A DNA stretch of 64,000 nt from positions 984,501 through 1,048,500 of the forward strand of contig BSBM01001664.1 of the NCBI GenBank assembly GCA_027924585.1. The letters are read 5' to 3'. The DNA is from Larix kaempferi. Its lineage: Eukaryota; Streptophyta; Pinopsida; Pinales; Pinaceae. Both the position numbers and the translations under genes were made by a program. Of the stretch, positions 1 to 10,196 are shown in pieces. The notes under the pieces are model-generated. The model made no database searches, was not told the DNA's origin, and saw only the letters and a program-made list of their open reading frames with translations. The number at the start of each line of letters is the position of its first letter. The stretch's first letter is position 1.

Positions 1-110
1 CATCAAGAAGTATCACATGCACAACCCATGGCTATAAGTTTCATGGCTAGAATTAACAATCATCAAAGTTCACATGAATAATGCATGAACATGAATCACA
101 TGTCTATAAG
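1..110 (-). repeat. Fragment of the internal region of a type-B element (second copy, B2)
   Basis: This stretch matches 17558-17667, inside the internal region of element B, with about four differences in 110 bases. It is therefore the flank of the family-A insertion that follows, not part of the LTR. Its last five bases, ATAAG (106-110), are the same as the target duplication around the solo LTR at 17668-18501. It has no coding content. Confidence 0.8.
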
Positions 111-943
111 TGTAGCTAGGGTTTTCACCCTAGCTTGTGCAAATGAGCACCTACTAAGGAGAATTGACTCCTTAGTAGCAGTTCAAAAAGCAGAAAAATA
201 AATGACAGAATAAAAAACTAAATCTAAACATGGTCATGGGTATTCATAAAATAAACTTGCAGTGAAAAACAGTAAACAGTAAAAGATTCATATATTTTCC
301 ATGTAAAACAAATATACAAGAGATTGATATCTTTTTATTCAATAAAAATGGAGTTATACATGAAAGGTTACCTCAATGGTGAGGTTGATGGATATTGTGC
401 AATCTTAGGGACGAGGTGCTCCAGTGCTCCAATTCTCTCTCTCTTCTCCAAGATGCTTCAAGTTTGGGCCAATGGTTCACTCTAAATGGGGAACTCAAGC
501 TCAAATGGTTGGGCTAGGGTTCTGGAGTGATTTTGGCAGCATGAGGATAGGATAGATTGTGGATGTGAAATGGGGAGCCTCCACCTTCTATTTATAGATT
601 TCATGTGGAGGGGATATTGGCCCATGGTTTTGGGAAACCAATGGTATTGGTAAATGGTTTAGGGTTTCTTTACCTCTTTTTCCCTCTTTTTTTCTTTTTT
701 TGAATTGATTTTTGAATTTCATTCCATTTTATTTGATTTTTTTGGAATTTTGGGCCCTTTTGGAGGGTTTTTGGCATTTTTTGAGGAAATTTAATTATTT
801 TGAGGAGAAAAAGATTGATTTTGGCCTTTTTGGTGACCATTTGAAGGTTTTTTGAGGTTTTGAAGGCTAAAATGGTAGGAAAAGTGGCAAATGGGTCATG
901 TAGCTAGGGGTATGAGTTAGTGAGCATTTTTTGGGTGTTAACA
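111..943 (-). repeat. 3' LTR of element A (833 bp)
   Basis: On the minus strand it starts TGTTAACACCC and ends CCTAGCTACA, so it has TG...CA ends. It aligns along its whole length with the solo LTR at 17668-18501 and more distantly with the LTR of element C (40560-41287). A TATA-like CTATAAATAG lies on the minus strand at 588-597. The LTR is flanked at the low side by ATAAG and at the high side by a polypurine tract. Confidence 0.9.
588..597 (-). promoter_or_regulatory. TATA box of the element A LTR promoter
   Basis: CTATAAATAG on the minus strand sits mid-LTR, where the U3/R border is expected. A similar CTATAAAAAG is present at the same place in the solo LTR (18145-18154) and in the LTR of element C (40865-40874). 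Confidence 0.55.
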
Positions 944-956
944 AATTGCCCCCTGA
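944..956 (-). other. Polypurine tract of element A
   Basis: On the minus strand the run AGGGGGCAA directly precedes the LTR start TGTTAACACC. This is the normal site for plus-strand DNA priming, and it shows that 111-943 is the 3' LTR. Confidence 0.75.
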
Positions 957-2229
957 TGTGTGAGGACAAGAGCTCATCGTATGGTCGATAGACATCATAT
1001 TTTCTTTGTCTTGTTCCTGGGGTATGGAGGAGAGAAGAAACTGATTGGAGACCGGAACAGTGGCCCTATACAAACTGCTAAAACTAAAAATACATGACCT
1101 CAATAATGAATGAGGAATAATCTCAATATATGGATGGCATGGGCATACCCATACTCCTATCAAGATATACGAATAATAATGAGGCCCAAAAAGGGGACCT
1201 AAACAATACATGGAAAAACTGATGTGTACATCATATTGGTCTAGAGGGGACACAAATTTGGGACATACTCATGGTCCGACCATGACTGATCTGAAGAACT
1301 GATGTATGGAAATAATGACATCCATACTGAATGTGGTACCATAACAACTGATGCTCTGTTAGATCTGGGGGTGTCCAACAACTGGATGGACTCAATGATT
1401 GAGAGTCATAATCTCAAGGGTACACTGAACTGTATCGGAACTGGGGTGCTTCCGAATACTATCGCCAAGCACAGCCCGGATATCCATGGGAACATATAAC
1501 TCGGGGTTCCAAAGAGACTCACCAATGTGCTAGAGTCAGGGGACATCCAGGGTCTTCTACAAATAATTGAAGGGACCAATACCATGCATGAGTCTCAATG
1601 GTGTGATCAGTGTGCTGAAGTCAAGCACGTAAGAAACAACCATTCGGAGAGGCACTAAGGACTAATCTGAAAATGGTCTATAGGCACTCACCACTTATGG
1701 TGACGATTCCAAGGCACGGGGACCTCTAGATCTATCCTCTGGAATAAATTGGCTGGTGTCGACAGAGGGAGACCTACAACTACCAAGGCAATGATGTTTC
1801 CTTGATAGGAGCGTGAGGTGTACAACCAAAAAGTGATAGTACTAAAGATGGGACTGACATACTGTGGGGGTGGGGAACAACTGAGGTTGTAAAGTAGGGG
1901 GGGACTCAAACTTCCCTTGTTCAGAGTAAGATGGCATGGCTTGACCTGGTAGCATATGAAACTAACTCCGGGTAAGGGATCATAGCTTAAGGGACCAGGG
2001 GCTGTGACTACAATGGGGGAGACTCAGGGGGACAACCTGATGAGTGATATCGGGAGACTCTAAGGGTGACACATCGCAGAATACTCTGAACAAAGGCAAC
2101 CATACTGGGGAGGTTTCCATAATAGTGTGACTAGATATGATGTGTTGTGGTGCCGAAAGGCACCGTTGGGTCCTTCTTCATGGTTTAAGGAGCTCGAAGA
2201 AAAAAGTGTGCTCAAAATAGTACTGTCAT
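957..2229 (-). other. Non-coding 3' region of element A
   Basis: I see no supported gene here. Short open frames exist on both strands but lack recognisable motifs and are broken. It is the distal part of the long 3' untranslated region between the antisense gene and the polypurine tract. Confidence 0.5.
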
Positions 2230-2415
2230 GCGGATTTGTATGAGCCCAGGACAGTTCATGCTTATGAGTGCTTTCAATTTTAAGGAGTCTGAAAGCGATA
2301 AGAAGACTTTGAAATGGTGGAGAGGTACCGTTGCGTGGATTTATACGAGCCCAAGATGGTGAGTGCTCGTGGTTGCTTTCAATTTTAGAGAGTCTGAAAG
2401 AAGTAAGAAGACTCT
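2230..2415. repeat. Two-copy direct repeat, period about 103 bp, in the 3' region of A
   Basis: The segment 2230-2310 recurs at 2333-2415. Shared blocks include GCTTTCAATTTTA and AAGAAGACT, with moderate divergence. It is non-coding. Confidence 0.65.
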
Positions 2416-2900
2416 AAGACCCGAAAAAGCATAAAAGGATGCAATGAAGAACTCTTCTAGCCGATGTGACTAGAGTATTCCTTTTTCGTAATTAGTCTAC
2501 AAGGTCCAGAAAAGGGGTAAACTTATACCAGGTAGATGCCCTTCCCAATACTTTTAGCGAGCATGAAAGGAAGCAAGATTGCTCGGCGATATTTTCATTA
2601 TTTTAGGAGTCAGAAAAGAGCCTAACAGAAACTCCCTAAGTGCCTTTTTCATAAAGGAATTGCTCGGCCCGAAAAAGGGATAAACTTATACCGAACAAAA
2701 GTAATGGTTAAGCAAGGAGGAAGTGTTCAATCAAGGTACAAGTATGGGAACCAAGAACAACTATAGGGGGGAACACTGAGGGGGCCTCCTTGCGGGTTGA
2801 TGAGTGGTGGAAAAGTAACGTAATAATTGCAGTATGGATGTAGCGGAGAGCTCATGGATGGGCATTGATGCTAACATTGGTAAAAAATGACGGCAACCAT

Positions 2901-3240
2901 TGTGGCATGCAAATCGAGGTGATGAGGTGTGTGGAAAAAATGTTGATTTTTTATTTTGGTGAGAGCGAGAAATGATCTCAAGCATCATCATGAGCGTGAA
3001 AAACTGAATCCAGCAACATAAAGAATGTCAAAAACTGAAGATGGTCGATGTGGCACGCAAATCTAGGCGACGAGGGGCGCTTTGAAAAATATCTGAAAAA
3101 ATATGGTGGTGAGAGCGAGAAAAGATCTCAAGCTTCATCACGAGCATGAAAAATTGAATCCGGCGATATAAAAAAAAGTAAAAAACGGACAACGACTGAT
3201 GTGGCACGCAAATTTAGGTGACGAGGGGCACTAAAAGATG
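2901..3240. repeat. Tandem repeat, about 150-bp unit, 2.3 copies
   Basis: Units start at 2901, 3049 and 3200 with TGTGGCAYGCAAAT, and each contains GGTGAGAGCGAGAAA followed by GATCTCAAGC. It lies in the 3' region of A, just upstream (plus strand) of the TATA box of the antisense gene. Confidence 0.75.
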
Positions 3241-3380
3241 AACGAAAAAGGGGCTGTTGAAATTGAGAAGCTGACTCGACCATCACGAAGGTCACAACGT
3301 GCTGAATCCAATGGTATCAACGGTTTGGAAAATGGACCTCGGATGACTCCAGAATGACGAAAAGAAGAATGGGCAAATCT

Positions 3381-3390
3381 CTATAAATAA
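3381..3390 (+). promoter_or_regulatory. Candidate TATA box of the antisense plant-mobile-domain gene
   Basis: CTATAAATAA on the plus strand lies 570 bases before the chosen start codon, in otherwise mixed sequence. It suggests that the antisense gene has its own promoter, separate from the LTR. There is no transcript evidence. Confidence 0.4.
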
Positions 3391-3643
3391 TATGTGGGTC
3401 CATGGTGACATGTGCCATTTGTACAGTTGAGTTTGATAGGAGAATTGACTGAGCCAGAGGTGATCTGGCATTTGCGGGAGAACCGACCGGTGGATTTTTC
3501 CGTGAGTTGCAGGTAACTCTCTTATCCCTTAGCTTTGATGTTATTTGATTTCGGGGGGGAATTTGGTCCTCGGGGGTGGTGTGTCGGTCATGTGGGGTGA
3601 CCAAGGTGGTATATCGCGGGTTCCGGGGCAAGTTGCATGCTCT

Positions 3644-3810
3644 AGATCGCGACTGTGGCCCCCACAGCCACGTTCTTGGATCGCGACTGTGGCTCTCACA
3701 TCCCCGTTCTCGGAACGCAACTGTGGCTCCCACAGCTGCGATCTCGGATTGCAACTGTGGCTCCCACAGCCGCGATCTCGGATCACGACTGCAGGCCCCA
3801 TAGGTGTGCT
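3644..3810. repeat. Five-copy 34-bp tandem repeat in the leader of the antisense gene
   Basis: Units begin at 3644, 3678, 3712, 3746 and 3780, exactly 34 bases apart, each with an (A)TCGCGACTGTGG-like start. Each unit contains CTGTGG...CCACAG, able to pair within the unit. Across unit borders GCGAT...ATCGC can also pair. The array is GC- and CpG-rich compared with its surroundings. The open frames running through it on both strands are by-products of the repeat. Confidence 0.85.
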
Positions 3811-3950
3811 TGGGAAACGCTCCTTTGGAGGAGAAAATCGCGTTCCAAAGCGCACGTGTGGGGTTTAAATGCCCTGGAATGTGTGCCGAGGTGTCATGTT
3901 GTGGGTGCACCGATTCGAAGGGGATCGGTGGAGTATTTGATGTGGTTTTG

Positions 3951-5392
3951 ATGAGATTTCATTATGTAGTTGGCAGGATGCCGAAGGTGACATGGAGAGA
4001 GCATGAGATACCAGAGGACCAATTGAGGATCATCTGGTGGGATCGTCAAGTACAGGGGACTTTGACACTCTGTGGGATGCTGAAGTTTGTGCATGTGCCC
4101 CTTATGCATTCAGCATCTCTATTGCTGAATAGGCTGGTCAAGTTTTGGGACCCGAACATTGAGGCGTTTATGGTCCAGGGTAAGAGAATGGATCTCACCC
4201 TAGCGGATGTGTACTTCTTGACTGGATTTCCCTATTTGGGTAGGATAGCGGATACTCAACTGTGGAGATCTGGGGATGTGGAGATGGAGGATATGCTAGA
4301 GAGGCATTGTTATCTAGGGTTGTATGTGCATAAAAATGCATTGATGGTGTGTGATTTGCAGGAGCTGGCGACCCGAGCAATTGCGACTGGTTTGGTTCAT
4401 GTATTAGGATCGCGGGTGCCCCACCATGTGTCGGGAGGGCAGATGATGTTGATTGAGCGGGTGCTTGCAGGGACCTATTATGCATGGGGGCAGATGTTCC
4501 TTGCCTGTGTTCAGCGGGAGCTGAGCAAGGTGAGGCAGATCAGAGGGGAGTTTTGTTATGGCTCTTTTTTGTGTTGTTTCTTTTTCAAGTGGATTCCTAT
4601 GTTGTGCCCTCGTGCGCCGATCTGGGATGGAGGACTAAGGGAGCCGCAGATGGTGCGGTGGGCGGAGATGATGTGTTGCAGTGGTGGTGGGGTTGTGGGT
4701 CGATATTTTACAGCAGAGTTGTTTAGGTAGTGGTTGCAGATGCCTTTTCTGTTTGATGACTACTCGTACCGCGCTATGGACTACCAGGGGGATCCTGAGC
4801 TACCGCGGCGTCCTGGACAGGCCTGGGGGCCAAATGGTATGTATTCATTTTGGTTTCTTCTTAGCATATCATGTTGTATTTTTGCTTGACAATATATGAT
4901 GACAGTTAGAGATGTTTGATGATGTTGACCTTTCTGGTGTCGGTTTTTGCAGACATGGGACCGCAACCACCACAGGGGCATTGGGACCACAGGGGTTGCA
5001 CAGTGATGGTAGCCCCACTTGCTCGAGGGGAGGTTCATGGACGTGATGATGATGTTACATTGGAGACTTTACAGGCCAGCTTCGATCGATTACTGGTTGA
5101 GGTAGAGTACGATATTTGTCAGGATTTGGACTCGGAGCTGTTAGATGTTTGTTACGATGCTCCATAGGAGTGGAGATCTATCCTGAGGTGGGTCACTGTA
5201 TTGGCAGTGGAGAGGAGGGCTTGGGACCAGTTGGATGCTCCTGAGGATGATGATGAGGATACAGAGGAGGAGGACCCAGAGGAGGAGGATCCAGAGGAGC
5301 CAAAGGAGGAGCAGGGAGAGGATGAGTCAGCAGCAAAGGCAGAGGCTACAAGTGATGGCAAGGACACGGATCAAGGGGAGCATTCTGACTAG
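3951..5392 (+). pseudogene. Antisense plant-mobile-domain-like gene with one intron, carried by element A
   Basis: Exon 1 (3951-4836) and exon 2 (4953-5392) join in phase to give 441 codons, interrupted by two in-frame TAG codons at 4728-4730 and 5165-5167. The N-terminal half has the pattern of the plant mobile domain / DUF1985 type: paired tryptophans (IIWWDRQ), a leucine-rich stretch, KFWDPNIEAF, then LTLADVYFLTGFPYLG. The C-terminal end is a Glu/Asp-rich acidic tail (about 5240-5330). The frame is also open upstream to 3804, but that part crosses the 34-bp repeats, so I chose ATG 3951. The gene lies on the strand opposite gag-pol and converges on it, with 409 bases between the two ends. 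Antisense extra ORFs, some with such domains, are known from Tat-branch elements, as far as I recall. The function of these domains is unsettled. Confidence 0.75.
4837..4952 (+). other. Intron of the antisense plant-mobile-domain-like gene
   Basis: The donor is GTATGT at 4837. The acceptor is GGTTTTTGCAG ending at 4952. The 116-base interval is T-rich, contains stops in the coding frame, and splits a codon after its first base. Removing it keeps the frame through to the acidic tail, which supports it as a real intron. Confidence 0.7.
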
Positions 5393-5570
5393 ACAGTTCG
5401 TGATCTGCCCCCAAATGCTCATGAGCATATGGGGATGTATTTTGTATATACAGCTGATATACGGTTGATGTCATATTGAGAGGATGACGTTGGGGCTCCT
5501 CTATGTATTTTTGTATAGTTGGGTGCTGAGGGCACTCATGAATTTTTTATGACGATATGGTATATATATA

Positions 5571-5722
5571 TGCACATGGATGCATTTTTTGATGATAGAG
5601 TCTCGTATGCACATGGATGACATTTGTCATTGTTTATGTTTTGTTGCACATGGATGCAATTGTTATGTTTTTTATATGCACCTGGATGCATGTTCTATAG
5701 TGATGATATGCACGTGGATGCA
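5571..5722. repeat. Five dispersed copies of a TGCACNTGGATGCA motif
   Basis: Copies lie at 5571-5584, 5608-5619 (shortened), 5645-5658, 5677-5690 and 5709-5722, spaced 32-37 bases. They sit between the convergent ends of the antisense gene and gag-pol, beside a short TATATATATA run. The rest of 5393-5801 is T-rich and non-coding. Confidence 0.75.
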
Positions 5723-5801
5723 GGGTTATGATGGATTCTCTTTGTTGTTTCTATGGTTTTTAAATGCCTATATGATGTTATGATGATGTATGGTTATTGT
5801 C

Positions 5802-6230
5802 CTACATGGTTTGGTTGATGTGGCAATCTAGAATGTTGTTAGCCATTTGATCTGCCACACTGTTTTGATTTCTTGGGACATGGGTGAACGTAATGGATTC
5901 AAACTGTCTGATCATTTGCTTAGTGCGCAAGAACTTTGTAAAGAGGCAAGGATCATGTACCTGGTAACAATTGTTGAGTTGGGCGACAAGAAGATGGGAT
6001 TCTAGGAACACACGAAGGTGACTTATACCCATCTGGAGGGTAGCAGTCAGGAGACCAGTCACAACATTGTACTCAGCTTGGTTATTGGTGGCAGCACCTA
6101 TGCACACGTCATCAAGAAGAATCAACTCGTGTGAGGGGGAATAGAGTACCCAAACTGTGGAGGCGAGATTTGGAGACCAACGACTTGCACCGTCGGCAAA
6201 GTGAACATAGTAAAGTGGAACAGGATCCAT
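5802..6230 (-). pseudogene. Second (archaeal-type) RNase H domain of element A
   Basis: This is an open frame of 142 codons at the 3' end of pol. It shows the RNase H pattern FADGAS (first acidic residue), NNQAEYN (Glu), VFLESHLLVAQL (third acidic position, Glu where Asp is usual) and SVADQMAN (last Asp). Such an additional RNase H after the integrase is typical of Tat-branch elements. It would cleave RNA in the RNA-DNA hybrid during reverse transcription. It is in a different frame from the integrase, so the polyprotein is frameshifted here. Confidence 0.8.
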
Positions 6231-6328
6231 CTTTTGTCATGCAAGGAAAACAAAATGTGAGGTCTTGGATGATGAAAGCGAAAAAAGAATAAAAAATGTA
6301 CAACATGGACTATTGTGTCCAAAAAGTG

Positions 6329-7558
6329 CTAAGGGTAAAATCGTGTAAGGTACAACCCATTACAGGGGTTGCGCAGGGGGTTTCCTTCTGAATTGGTCAT
6401 AATGTATGCCCCATGTCCAAGGCAGGTGTGTACAATGTATGGGCCTTGCCACATGGATTCAAACTTTCCTTTACCCGTTTTATCGTGGGCTTGGTCATAA
6501 ACAAGTACAAGATCTCCTTCATAGAAGGCGCGTGGGTGGACATGTTTATCGTAACCAGCTTTGGAGCGGTTCTTCACGGCCTCAATGGTTTGAAGGGCTG
6601 CCCGATGGTCCTCATTGACTTGCTCCAAAAGAATTAAGCGTTGTTCGAGTGGTGATGTGTCTGGAAGGAGTTCGATAGCGATGTGCAATGCTCGGATCTG
6701 ACACTCAACGAGGAGTACAGATTCCACACCGTGAACCAAATGAAAAGGGGTAAAAACGGTGGCGGTCTTAGTGGATGTACGGTAAGCCCATAGTTAGGGG
6801 AAAAGCATATGATGCTAATTGGACTTCTATCGGTCAACGGTGCATTGGAGGACTATCTTCAAAATTTTGTTAATGGCCTCGATGTGGTCGTTCCCTTGGG
6901 GGTAGTATGCGGAGGCATATTGATGTTTGAATTTGAGAAGAGTTGACAACTCTCGCCAAATGGAGTCTTCAAAATGGGAGCCATCGTCGGAGACGAGTTG
7001 CTTAGGGACTCCAAAATGGGTGATGACATGGTTAAAAAAGAAGTGAGCTGCAGTGTCAGCTTTGCAGTTGAAGGTAGGCATGGCTTCGACCCATTTGGTA
7101 AAGTAGTCGACAGCCACAACGATGTATTTATTGCCACAGGCGGAGGGAGGATTACATTCCATGAAGTCAATGGCCCATTTGCAAAAAGGACCAATAGTGA
7201 CAACCGGATGAAGGGGGGTGAGGGGTGTCCTTGCCTTGGGGGAAAAGAGCTGGCAGTTGCGGCAATGTTTGATCGTTGTGATGCAATCAATAAATTGTGT
7301 GGGCCAAAAATACCCTATGGGGATCACCTTTTGGGCAGTGGCCATTCCGGAGAAATGGCTACCCCAAGCACCACTATGACAGTCATTGAGAACTTGTTTT
7401 GCTTCTTCTCGTGTGAGGCAACATCGTAAGATGGTGTCGACACCGCGTCGATATAGGAAATCGCCTAGTAGGAGATAATGGGAAGCATGGTGATGAATGC
7501 GACGACATCCATCACGATCGATATCGAGTCGAAACTTTTGTGTGCGGAGGTAAACCAA
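6329..7558 (-). pseudogene. Integrase of element A
   Basis: The first half (7558-6827) holds the zinc-binding HHCC region (CRNCQLF as its CxxC) and the catalytic core: AIDFMECN (Asp), VSDDGSHF (Asp) and GNDHIEAIN (Glu), the DD35E triad. The second half (6739-6329) has the C-terminal region with WQGPYIV. Both halves share one frame but are separated by three stop codons in 6740-6829. The enzyme would insert the cDNA into the genome. This copy cannot make it. Confidence 0.85.
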
Positions 7559-7570
7559 GATGTCCCCGTA

Positions 7571-9060
7571 TCAGGGGTTGTCTGATGAAATGATAAACAA
7601 ATGGTTGTCAGTTAAACTAGTAGTGAACAAGGGTGATGGTGATAGGGGTGGTAAATCCATCATGAGTTGTGCAAGCACGAGGGCTTTAACACTCTTGGGG
7701 GTGGTGAATGTAAGGTCATACTCTTGTAGGATAATGACCCATTTAGCGATGCAGCCTTGAAGAAGGCGACGGTTCAAGAGATAGGCCATGGGGTTAGAGA
7801 TTGCGACAACTGTAGTGTGACTCATAAGGATGTAGTGTCGCAACTTTTGCATTGGAAAGATGACGGCGAGGGCCAGCTTCTCCTCATATGGGTAATGTAA
7901 CGGTGGGCCTGACAAGGTCTAGCTCACATAATAAATGACATGCTCTTGGCGAGTAGAATCTTCTTGAACAAGAACCCCCGAAACAACATGGTCGGATGCC
8001 GAAACGTAAAGGATGAAGTCCTTTGAGAAATCTGGGGGTGAGATCAATGGGGCATGTGTGAGAGCTTTCTTATGTCCTCAAAAGCACCTTGCGCTTGGTC
8101 ATCCCAAACAAAAGGAATGTGGATATAGAGCAAGCGAAGGAAACCATGAACTGTCGTGGCATAATCAGGGACGAAACGATGAAGGAAATTGGCCTTCCCC
8201 TGAAGGCTTTGTAGCTTTCAAAGCGTACATGGTGATGGGAGGTCTAGGATGGCTTGGACTTTCAATGGGTCTACAGCAATTCCTTTCTGTGAAACGATAA
8301 AACCTAACAACCGGCATGTCATAACGCAAAATACACACTTGAGTGGGTTCAAGCGGATTTGATACTTGCGACAACGTAGAAAGACTTGTCGGAGGTCATT
8401 CAGATGGTCAGACCGTTTCTTGGATCGAGCCGTGAGGTCATCCTGGTAGACCAAGATGATATCAACCAAGTCGTGAAAACAATAGGTCATGGCCTGCTGA
8501 AAGGTGGCTCCAGCATTTTTGAGACCAAAAGGAATAACACGATAGGAAAAGCTGCCCCATGGGGTGGTGAAGCAATTCTTGTACTGATCCTCTTTGCGAA
8601 TCTGAATTTGATTGTACCCAGAGAAACCATCCATGAAAGATAGTGTCTCATGCCCCACACATGCATCGATGAGCTGGTCGATAAATGGTGTAGGGAAGTT
8701 GTCTATAGGACAAGCTTTGTTTAAGTCGCGAAAATCAATACAGACATGAATGGTGCCTTCCTTCTTGTTGATGGGTACCGGGTTGGAAACGCAGGTAGTA
8801 TAGGCGATGGGGTAAATGAACCCAGCTGCACGAAGCTTCACAATTTCAGATTTGATGGCGGGAAGCTTAGATGGGTGGATGGGGCATTGATTTTGGCAAA
8901 TGGGTGGTACGTCAAGCCAAGTGTCAATGTGGTGCTCTACGATAGCAGGGTCAAGACTAGGCATCTCGGTGTAGGACCAGGAAAAAATGTCGAGAAACTC
9001 TTGGAAGAGCTTCTTATATGCTTGAACCTCATCCTCAGTGCATGATGCTCCTAATGAAAT
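7571..9060 (-). pseudogene. Reverse transcriptase and first RNase H of element A
   Basis: RT lies at 9060-8218. It shows INKKEGTIHVCIDFRDLN, FMDGFSGYNQI, VIPFGLKNAGATFQ and the catalytic box as VYQDDL, with both Asp kept and Gln in the variable place. The RNase H part follows at about 8217-7571 in another frame (SASDHVVSG, YPYEEKLALAVIF, LLNRRLLQGCIAKW). A frameshift and several stops separate the two. The usual role is making cDNA from the element RNA. Confidence 0.85.
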
Positions 9061-9353
9061 GAGTTCGGGTACTCAGGGCGTGGTGGAGATGTCGACTTGA
9101 ATAGTGGGTGAAATATTGGCCATGTTTCCTTCCTCAAAGACGTCGGGAGCTGGGATGGGATATTTAATCTAGTCGACCTTGGTTGGAAGGAATATTTGGA
9201 CATGACAAAGAATTGGGTTTCCATGGAGGTGGTAGACTCCTCAGGGATGAAATATGATCGATGGTGCATATCTTCCTAGGGGTAGTCAAGTGCGGTGAGT
9301 GCCTCGAGGATTTCTTCATCACTGCAGAAACATTGAGTCGTCAAATCGGTTTA

Positions 9354-10181
9354 CTAGGGTGCATTGGTGGTGGAAATCATGTAGATGGTATTAATCTCTT
9401 TCGAGGAGGAATATGGTGGGGGATGAATTTCCTCAATGGTAGGAGCAGATGTTTCCAGATCGGAATGAGTTAGTTTGTAGAGAGACAATTTGTATTCTGA
9501 GAGATCGGGGCAATGATGTGAGTAATGACCATAAATAACGCATATCGCGCAAGGGTGATTTGTACACAGTGATTTATTGTTGGGCTTAGGGGTAGGGTCA
9601 AGTGTGACAACCGGGATGTTTGGATCGTCACCTAATGTTTGCATGTGTTCCTAAAGTGCTGGTAGTTGCATACATTGGTGGGTAGTGTGGCCCAAATCAT
9701 CGCACAAAGAGCATTTGAGGGGAGCACGAAATGGCGGAGGATTATTTACTAGCTTTGGTGTAGGTGGGGCGGTGTAGGTTGTGGGTCGGGTAGTGTAGGT
9801 TTTTGGGCCTCTACACCCAGTGTGGCGGGGTGGAGGGGGTACATTACTTGATGTTGATGCAGTTGTTACCCCTAGAGGTGGGCGGTTCATCACAGTAATA
9901 GGTTGTATAGGCTGTAAAATGACGTTTGGTGTCAGGGGAGGAGTTGGGGCGGGTAGGTACCACATAGGTAGTCCTAACGTTAACCCATGAAGGTTTTGTG
10001 TAGCCATTACTGGGGTGATAACTGCTCTTGAAGGGGGGAACAAGAAGGGGATGGTGTGGATAGGTGTGGCTCCGACATGACTGGGCACTAAGGGTGGTTG
10101 CAGCAGTAAAGGGGGTTGTTGGTTGGGTGCTTGTGTATTGTGTGAGAGGGTGCACAAATCAGATATATCTAGTGATTGCAA
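9354..10181 (-). pseudogene. Proline-rich double zinc-knuckle module between protease and RT of A
   Basis: Two stretches (10181-9651 and 9644-9354) in the same frame as the protease encode a Pro/Thr-rich linker followed by two CX2CX4HX4C knuckles, CSLCDDLGHTTHQC and CAICVIYGHYSHHC. The second and its flank (TNHPCAIC) closely resemble the gag knuckle near 11.36 kb (TNHPCSIC), so this looks like a duplication of the gag C-terminal region. A single TAG separates the two stretches. Nucleocapsid knuckles normally lie before the protease, so their place here is unusual. The function is unknown but probably nucleic-acid binding. Confidence 0.7.
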
Positions 10182-10196
10182 AGGGGCGGGAATGGA

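Noticed and set aside
3644-3810. CRISPR-like regular spacing
   Set aside because: The 34-bp units are directly adjacent tandem copies with no unique spacers, in plant retrotransposon DNA.
3317-3910. 197-codon minus-strand frame across the repeats
   Set aside because: Its middle is the 34-bp array read antisense, and it overlaps the better supported plus-strand gene leader.
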